A stretch of DNA of 64,000 nt from a virus. The position numbers were made by a program, and so were the translations under genes. Positions within the stretch are counted from its first letter, which is position 1. The number at the start of each line of letters is the position of its first letter. The DNA lies in the IMG/VR virus record IMGVR_UViG_3300032157_000001, positions 248,001 through 312,000 of that record, one strand, 5' to 3'. Below are positions 59,110 to 64,000 of the stretch, in pieces. The notes below the pieces were generated by a model, which saw only the letters and a list, made by a program, of their open reading frames with translations, did not search any database and had not been told where the DNA came from.

Positions 59110-59840
59110 GAAACAAGTTGTGAAGTGAGAAATTCCGAAAGTTGTTGTTGTAAATCAACGACAGACCCCGTGTTGTCTATGACCAAATCAAACTCATTGT
59201 AACCATCAAGTCCGGTTTCAGATGGATGAATTAATTTGTGGTGAAGATCGAGATTAGCCCTTTCTCCAATCGTTAGCCAAGTTACAAAATCACCTTCTGA
59301 TGGTCTTGAGTATGTTGAGTCGCCAAGATGAATTGCAATGTATTCTTTTGATTTTAGGTATTCTGCCCATATCTCAGGATAGATGAGGGAGAATGGCCGG
59401 TTAATTCTAATTAAGAGTCCGCCCATTTTCTTTATCGCATCAGCTTCGTTAGAAAAGCGTACATCTGACACGATCCAATTAGGATATAATTCTTCTGTTC
59501 TTAATGAAAACCCCGCAGCCCTTGCTAATGTTTCTCCGTCATAAGTAGGTTTGTAGTCTGCAAAAAGAGACTTGATCCAAACTTCGTCATGGAAATGATT
59601 TCTCAGACTCTCAGTTCCAAGTTGTTGCAACATTTTACGTCTTGTCATTCCCCAATCCTCAAGCATTCCCTCTTTACCTTCTTGAGTCTCAAACAATTTG
59701 ATGTCATCACCAGTTAAGATTGATGCAATCAGCTTCAATTTGTATGCAAAGTATTTTTCAACAAATGGAAAATTTTCTTTGATGAATGTTGCTGCGGTAG
59801 ACTTACCGCTTTTAATGTGACCCGATAATCCAATAATCAT
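59106..59840 (-). CDS. Deoxynucleoside monophosphate kinase (P-loop), 244 aa
   Basis: Walker A IIGLSGHIKSGKSTAATF at the N-terminus; LQQLGTESLRNHFHDEVWIK and NWIVSDVRFSNEADAIKKMG are characteristic of phage dNMP kinases related to T4 gp1, which convert dNMPs to dNDPs. Leader AAAACAACAACATATG carries the sRNA-complementary sequence. Confidence 0.85.
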   Translation of the reverse strand: MIIGLSGHIKSGKSTAATFIKENFPFVEKYFAYKLKLIASILTGDDIKLFETQEGKEGMLEDWGMTRRKMLQQLGTESLRNHFHDEVWIKSLFADYKPTYDGETLARAAGFSLRTEELYPNWIVSDVRFSNEADAIKKMGGLLIRINRPFSLIYPEIWAEYLKSKEYIAIHLGDSTYSRPSEGDFVTWLTIGERANLDLHHKLIHPSETGLDGYNEFDLVIDNTGSVVDLQQQLSEFLTSQLVS

Positions 59841-59851
59841 ATGTTGTTGTT

Positions 59852-60208
59852 TTAATTGAATACTTTAACGCCGTATGTCTTCTCTAATTGGTAGAGCGGC
59901 CCTTGATCATTAGTTTCCCACATTTCAAGATGCTCATCAATTGAATAGATTTCAAGTTCTTCTTTTGATATGTCGTGATTAACAACGGTTTCCTCAATTT
60001 CCTGTTGGGTTTTTGGTGTTCTCTTCGTTACAATTGAACAGTACGCCCTGACATGGCCGGGAGGTAAATCTGGATGGCTTACGATTCGAAGACTTCCATG
60101 AGGACGTGGGTCGTTGTCAGCAAACAAAACCCATCTTGCATCAATTTTGTGTTCTGATACAAAACCAAATTTTCGTTTCCACTTTTTTTGTATTACTACT
60201 TCAGCCAT
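59852..60208 (-). CDS. Hypothetical protein, 118 aa
   Basis: Basic N-terminus (VVIQKKWKRKFGFVSEHKID) then a beta-rich middle and an acidic helical C-terminus. Two nt after 60211. Function unknown. Confidence 0.73.
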   Translation of the reverse strand: MAEVVIQKKWKRKFGFVSEHKIDARWVLFADNDPRPHGSLRIVSHPDLPPGHVRAYCSIVTKRTPKTQQEIEETVVNHDISKEELEIYSIDEHLEMWETNDQGPLYQLEKTYGVKVFN

Positions 60209-60210
60209 GA

Positions 60211-60567
60211 TTAACGATTAGCTTTCCGAGATTGACTTGTCAGTCTTCTTTTAGCTTTAATCTTTTTCTTTTGAGTTGGGGTGTAGTCTGTGCCAGTATA
60301 ACGTTGCTTTGGCAATCTCAAAGTTGCCCATGCGATTCTTTTTTTATCATCTTCAGTCAGTTCTTCCTTTTCAATTAGGAAAAGTGTTTCTGTCTGCTTT
60401 GGAGTCAACACTTTTTGTGGTGGTAGTGCTCTGACTTTTTCGATTGCCAGCTTTAGTTGTAAAGCTTGTGCTTCTTCAATTTTTTGAAGAAGTTCTTGTG
60501 CATCGTAATTTTCGTTGGTGTCTTTTTGATTTTTCGCATCTTCCGATGCGTTGTTCTGTTCGTTCAT
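60211..60567 (-). CDS. Hypothetical helical protein, 118 aa
   Basis: Acidic N-terminal half, long helix (AQELLQKIEEAQALQLKLAI), and a strongly basic end (KKKIKAKRRLTSQSRKANR), a layout typical of nucleic-acid- or scaffold-binding small phage proteins. Function unknown. Confidence 0.72.
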   Translation of the reverse strand: MNEQNNASEDAKNQKDTNENYDAQELLQKIEEAQALQLKLAIEKVRALPPQKVLTPKQTETLFLIEKEELTEDDKKRIAWATLRLPKQRYTGTDYTPTQKKKIKAKRRLTSQSRKANR

Positions 60568-60635
60568 GTGTTGTTTCCATATACGATAAGATTATTTCAC
60601 TGTAAATCTATTTAATAGCATTGCAAATTGCAAAT

Positions 60636-60932
60636 TTATTTGTCTTTAATCCCAAAAATAAATTCCCGAACTAAAGCAAAATTCTCGAAAGAACTACACA
60701 TAGTTTTGAACTGATCGTTATCTTTCCCCGCTTGATAAATGTACTTCTCATTTGGGAGAATGGTCTTCCGTAATTTAGTGGTATCTATCCCCCACCCCGC
60801 TCTCTGTTCTTCTGTGGTGTTCTCTATGAGGTACTTATAAGCATCGCAATCCCGCTCATATTGCGATGTGGGGTAGGTTCGTTTGAGATGTATGAATTCC
60901 TTCATAGAAGGTAAATATACGCAATTTAGCAT
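60636..60932 (-). CDS. Hypothetical protein, 98 aa
   Basis: Tyr-rich helical protein (RTYPTSQYERDCDAYKYLIE) with GWGIDTTKLRKTILPNEKYI. Between the HD-domain gene and 60211. Function unknown. Confidence 0.7.
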   Translation of the reverse strand: MLNCVYLPSMKEFIHLKRTYPTSQYERDCDAYKYLIENTTEEQRAGWGIDTTKLRKTILPNEKYIYQAGKDNDQFKTMCSSFENFALVREFIFGIKDK

Positions 60933-60944
60933 TAAAAAAGGAGC

Positions 60945-61532
60945 CTAAGCTCCCATTTTATTAAGTACCTGCCTACCCCTTTTGTCGATCTGTTTCCATT
61001 TGATTTTGAAGGAAGTTGACTCCATTCCCCCAAACATGGATGCGTTGGCGTGGACTTCCGATAAGCCCGTGAGCATTAAGGAGACCGCTTGTGGCCGACT
61101 TGCAAACTCATCAACACCCTCGCCTTTCAGACAATGAATATCCATATCTTGGCGAATCATGGTGCCAACAATTGGGTCTTCCACTCTTCCGAAAATATGA
61201 TCCCACACTTCAAATGACTTTGCAGCATGATCCGGAAAGTGTTGCTTCCCTTCAATATCAACAGTCCTGCAATATGGCTTACCACAATCGTGATATATCT
61301 GGTATGCTTTCATGATGTCGTCATCGTATACCTTTGACAAGATCAAATCTTTGTGTCGATAAATCCATTCAGGAAGTAACCAGCCCAATTCTAAAAGATA
61401 ATCATCACGTAAATGTCGCATCAGGTCGTTGTAATATTTGTATACTAACTCTCCGTGTTCCAGTACTGTCATCCCTTTTGTTTGCTCACATGCAGACATA
61501 TCCTTGATAAGCTGCTTCAAATGTAAATCCAT
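60945..61532 (-). CDS. HD-domain phosphohydrolase, 195 aa
   Basis: HD signature AYQIYHDCGKPYCRTV and FPDHAAKSFEVWDHIFG with further His/Asp (MDIHCLKGEGVDEF) supply the metal ligands of the HD fold. Members hydrolyse nucleotides or cyclic nucleotides; a nucleotide role fits the neighbouring kinase and HAD genes. Substrate not predictable. Confidence 0.78.
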   Translation of the reverse strand: MDLHLKQLIKDMSACEQTKGMTVLEHGELVYKYYNDLMRHLRDDYLLELGWLLPEWIYRHKDLILSKVYDDDIMKAYQIYHDCGKPYCRTVDIEGKQHFPDHAAKSFEVWDHIFGRVEDPIVGTMIRQDMDIHCLKGEGVDEFASRPQAVSLMLTGLSEVHANASMFGGMESTSFKIKWKQIDKRGRQVLNKMGA

Positions 61533-61548
61533 CTATAACATGGCTTAA

Positions 61549-62205
61549 TTATTTAATTGACCAATCTTGACCTTTCTCAGGATCGTACTTCCATACATAG
61601 TACTCTCCTTCCTTTTCGTAATAAAATTTTCCGCTGGCTATAACTGCCCAACATTCTCCCTGACAAAACACTTCGTCCTTTTGTCCATTCAGTCCGTATG
61701 CCTTCATGCAATGATAATACCCAATTGGTTTACTAACTGGTTGCTTAACAACAAAGTTGCCACCAAAATAATTGTCAGCCGTCTTTTGTGTCCACTCGAT
61801 GAGTGATGCTTCAGTATGAGTTTTAGCATACCTAGCTTCGTCCTCAATTGATTTCCACATTCTCTCTTCACGATCTGATCGTTGGGATTTTATCGCATAA
61901 TTATCAAACTCGAACCTGAATCTAGGTTTAATGTTTTCCATCTTACCTTCTTCTTCCCACACTATCGACGTGCTATCAATTATGTGAATGTCGACCTTCG
62001 ATCCTAGACTACTCGTAACGAGTCTGGTGTTATCATATGATCTTGGTTTGTTTGGATCGAGAGGTTCCAAGTACTGGTATGGCCCATCCCAATATCCTTC
62101 TTTGTGTTCGGCAAAATATGGTGCTCCACCTCCGGGGAGACGTACATACGCCTCTCCGGATGGGTCTGCTTCTTGGAGCATCTTAATGAAATCTTTTGTC
62201 TTCAT
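61549..62205 (-). CDS. Hypothetical protein, 218 aa
   Basis: Start taken at MKTKDFIKMLQEADPSGEAY, 2 nt after 62207's stop; the longer frame would overlap that gene. The N-terminal domain (YVRLPGGGAPYFAEHKEGYW; YLEPLDPN) matches small phage proteins that begin KDFIKMLQEADPSGE. The C-terminal 100 residues are helical then beta-rich. Function unknown. Confidence 0.75.
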   Translation of the reverse strand: MKTKDFIKMLQEADPSGEAYVRLPGGGAPYFAEHKEGYWDGPYQYLEPLDPNKPRSYDNTRLVTSSLGSKVDIHIIDSTSIVWEEEGKMENIKPRFRFEFDNYAIKSQRSDREERMWKSIEDEARYAKTHTEASLIEWTQKTADNYFGGNFVVKQPVSKPIGYYHCMKAYGLNGQKDEVFCQGECWAVIASGKFYYEKEGEYYVWKYDPEKGQDWSIK

Positions 62206-62206
62206 C

Positions 62207-62641
62207 TTACTTAATTGTCTCTGCTTTTTCAGATAATTTCTTCTTGTAGAAGTCACCCTTCTCAAGTTGATAAGCTTCCTTCGCTTTAAGCATTGCTGCT
62301 CTTGCATCGGTGAATGCTTTTCTCTTTGCTTCGATGTCAAGTTCTTTCTGTGACTTAATGATTCGAATTCTCGAATCAGACTTTAAGAAACTCTTCATGA
62401 AGGTGTGTAGGAATAAGTTGGTGTTCGACAACGTTGGGTGGTTGTTAACTTTCCACATTCCTTTTGCAATCTTCTTCTTCGTTCTACCACTAGCTTTCGC
62501 CAATGCTTCGTTGAATTCTTCCTCAGTGATAGTTCTGAAGATACCTTTGATTTGGTAGTTATTCTCTGCAACGAAATTTTTGATCGTTGCCATTGTGTTT
62601 TTGTATGCTTCGTATGAAGCGGTGTATGTTATGTGTTCCAT
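62207..62641 (-). CDS. Hypothetical basic helical protein, 144 aa
   Basis: Helical with basic patches (KASGRTKKKIAKGMWKVNNH) and a long C-terminal Lys/Ala helix. Possibly nucleic-acid binding. Operon with 61549. Confidence 0.72.
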   Translation of the reverse strand: MEHITYTASYEAYKNTMATIKNFVAENNYQIKGIFRTITEEEFNEALAKASGRTKKKIAKGMWKVNNHPTLSNTNLFLHTFMKSFLKSDSRIRIIKSQKELDIEAKRKAFTDARAAMLKAKEAYQLEKGDFYKKKLSEKAETIK

Positions 62642-62763
62642 AATTGTTTTATACCGTTTTGGTATTGTTTAAGTGTTTTTGTGATTTATTATACTAAATC
62701 CGTATAGTTACGGCTATGTGCTTAACCACAATTATGGAGGTCTCGGATGTATCTATAAGTGTT

Positions 62764-63108
62764 TCATACTGTTTGTGGTTTTAATTTCTTTTCTCTTAGA
62801 GCTAAAGGATAGCTGCTCAACATTTTTCTGATCTCAGGAGTACCGTAAACGCATAGTGCGGTCATCTGATCATCAATGTCAGGTTCTCTAAAGGAAATAA
62901 GATGCGGTGTTAATTTTTCTAACCTTGTGTAAAGGTCGAGCAAGGACTGCTCATCTTTTGCTGCTAACGTAATTACCGAGTTTGATTCGGATTTCCATTG
63001 CCTGAATACCTCATTGTGATGGTAGGCAAATTCTAATGCAGCGTGTTTGGTTTGTGCTACTTGGTAGCCGGGAGTGATGTCTTGTCTCGTTACTGTGACG
63101 AGCTTCAC
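62764..63108 (-). CDS. PTH2-fold (peptidyl-tRNA hydrolase-like) protein, 114 aa
   Basis: LVTVTRQDITPGYQVAQTKH, then SNSVITLAAKDEQSLLDLYT, ISFREPDIDDQMTALCVYG: the strand-helix order and the Q-x-x-H pair of PTH2, with E-P-D-I-D-D as in 57277 (E-P-D-L-D-N). The Lys of K-G-x-x-x-x-Q is missing (T-P-G-Y), so classical catalysis is doubtful. Short version of the fold. Confidence 0.68.
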   Translation of the reverse strand: MKLVTVTRQDITPGYQVAQTKHAALEFAYHHNEVFRQWKSESNSVITLAAKDEQSLLDLYTRLEKLTPHLISFREPDIDDQMTALCVYGTPEIRKMLSSYPLALREKKLKPQTV

Positions 63109-63186
63109 ATCGTTTAGTTTGTTAATCTACAAGTTTTTCATGGTCGTGAAATTTTGTTTTATTTTGGTTTCTCCAATAAATACAAT

Positions 63187-63216
63187 GCAATATACGTATT
63201 GTAACCAATAAAAGTT
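63187..63216 (-). promoter_or_regulatory. ECF-like promoter for 63108
   Basis: Leftward GCAACTTTTATTGGTTACAA, AAC-to-CGT spacing 17 bp, -10 CGTATATTGC. Confidence 0.62.
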
Positions 63217-63232
63217 GCTGAAACTCAAAAAA

Positions 63233-63262
63233 TATTTGGTGGAACCCTAAAATTCCACCAAA
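63233..63262 (-). terminator. Intrinsic terminator of the VWA gene
   Basis: 11-bp stem ATTTGGTGGAA/TTCCACCAAAT with an 8-nt loop, followed leftward by TTTTTT. Confidence 0.85.
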
Positions 63263-63272
63263 TACCGTGTTT

Positions 63273-64000
63273 TTAAACTAAATTATCTTGATCGGCAAGA
63301 GTTTCTTTAGCGTCTGGCTGATCTGTTTCGTCTTCGGCCATCAAATTATTTGAGACTTTTGAGAATGTTTTGCTTCTTACGCTGGTTGAACGATACATTG
63401 TCGCTGCACCCGCTACTGCAGAAAACATTGCTGCATTTCCTTGGGAATCGTTGCTGTACTTATATGTGTTTCCTTTTGAGAAACCAAGGTCTTCTGCAGT
63501 TAATGCAGTGTCCTCAGTAGAACACATAAAGATGAACTGCCAATTTTCTTCTTTACGCTTGAGAACAAGTTTCTTTACTTCATCGATCTTAGTCTTTGGA
63601 TATTCTCTGCTGTCATTCTCTTCACCATCTGTTATAATGACAACCAGAATTTTATCTGGTCTCTTTGATGGCTTCATGTCGTTGACCTTAAGTTTCAATT
63701 TTGACATTGATTGAACCATTGCATCATGCAATGCTGTGGAGCCATACGGAGCATAAGTTTCTTCGGTCAATTCATCAATTTTGCTCACTTCAAGAATCTG
63801 ATCTTCATACAAGTACTGGATTTTATTCCAATCAGAAAACAACACCACGTTCATTGTGGCCTTGTCTTTCAATTTCTTCTGAGACCTCAGAAAGGTGTTG
63901 AACCCATTTATTGCATCCATTCTGACTCTGCTCATAGATGATGACTTATCTATGATCGCAAGAATGTGCGTTTTTTCTACCTTCTTCTTCGACTTTGTTT
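63273..64000 (-). CDS. VWA (von Willebrand factor A) domain protein, partial
   Basis: The frame continues to the window edge, so the true start is outside; an internal ATG at 63935 would delete the metal site. MIDAS residues: AIIDKSSSMSRV (D-x-S-x-S), GSTALHDAM (Thr) and VVIITDGEEND (Asp). VWA domains bind Mg and mediate protein interactions; phage and Ter-type VWA proteins are known. C-terminal tail acidic (ETDQPDAKETLADQDN). Followed by a strong terminator. Confidence 0.82.
   Translation of the reverse strand, partial: TKSKKKVEKTHILAIIDKSSSMSRVRMDAINGFNTFLRSQKKLKDKATMNVVLFSDWNKIQYLYEDQILEVSKIDELTEETYAPYGSTALHDAMVQSMSKLKLKVNDMKPSKRPDKILVVIITDGEENDSREYPKTKIDEVKKLVLKRKEENWQFIFMCSTEDTALTAEDLGFSKGNTYKYSNDSQGNAAMFSAVAGAATMYRSTSVRSKTFSKVSNNLMAEDETDQPDAKETLADQDNLV

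Noticed and set aside
1-64000. CRISPR array
   Set aside because: The repeated palindrome is only 10 bp, irregularly spaced and occurs within genes and promoters; there are no 25-40-bp repeats with uniform spacers.
1-64000. Complete tRNA genes
   Set aside because: No full cloverleaf was recognised on either strand; only an isolated T-arm-like hairpin near 37530. A tRNAscan run would be decisive.
1-64000. Insertion sequence or integrase
   Set aside because: No transposase, integrase or terminal inverted repeats with target duplication were seen.

Overview
The window reads as part of the genome of a large, AT-rich bacteriophage infecting a member of the Bacteroidota. Evidence for a phage: about 140 mostly tiny, tightly packed or ATGA-overlapping genes in long same-strand blocks, and phage-type metabolic genes (dNMP kinase, NadV/Prs pair, QueC, Thg1-like protein, GP88-family proteins, HD and HAD hydrolases). 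Evidence for the host: starts preceded by A/C-rich leaders (ACAACAACA-ATG) instead of Shine-Dalgarno sites, and one host-like TAnnTTTG promoter (32633-32640). No capsid, terminase, polymerase or tRNA gene was recognised, so this is an accessory/metabolic portion of a bigger genome.

Layout. 1-4.8 kb: rightward operons of small unknown genes ending in a peptidyl-tRNA hydrolase 2 (PTH2). 4.8-5.35 kb: non-coding cluster of the palindrome CCAGTACTGG. 5.35-14.95 kb: leftward small genes, an ECF-type sigma factor (10579-11112) and several probable non-coding RNAs. 15.2-26.8 kb: rightward small genes, many with a private promoter, then tightly spaced small genes. 26.8-28.0 kb: a leftward GP88-family gene. 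28.1-32.6 kb: rightward small genes. 32.7-39.9 kb: a trans-envelope cluster (coiled-coil membrane proteins, a NitT/TauT-like ABC transporter whose binding protein is fused to an OmpA domain, an outer-membrane barrel candidate). 39.9-43.1 kb: leftward array of twelve small genes, most sharing a C-terminal motif. 43.2-64 kb: mainly leftward genes for nucleotide, NAD and RNA metabolism (QueC, NadV, Prs, HAD phosphatases, IMPDH/GMPR-like enzyme, PTH2-fold proteins, dNMP kinase, HD hydrolase), with a Thg1-like gene on the other strand, a compact RNase P RNA candidate, an IPT/TIG protein and a truncated VWA protein.

The regulatory architecture is the most striking feature. I located 40 promoter-like elements with an AAC (-35) and CGT (-10) core; 38 have exactly 17 bp between them and two have 16 bp. 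This is the layout of ECF-sigma promoters, and the phage encodes an ECF-type sigma factor whose own promoter belongs to the set. In the 4-22 kb region the consensus is G(T/C)AACCTTA-N13-CGTATNAATAC, and the spacer holds interchangeable elements (CCAGTACTGG, a GTACAWTGTAC-like half site, or others). A 75-nt RNA candidate at 9463-9537 presents a loop complementary to the ACAACAACA leader carried by many of these mRNAs. A four-member small-RNA family, a roughly 400-nt structured RNA and a pseudoknotted RNA lie in the same regulatory region.
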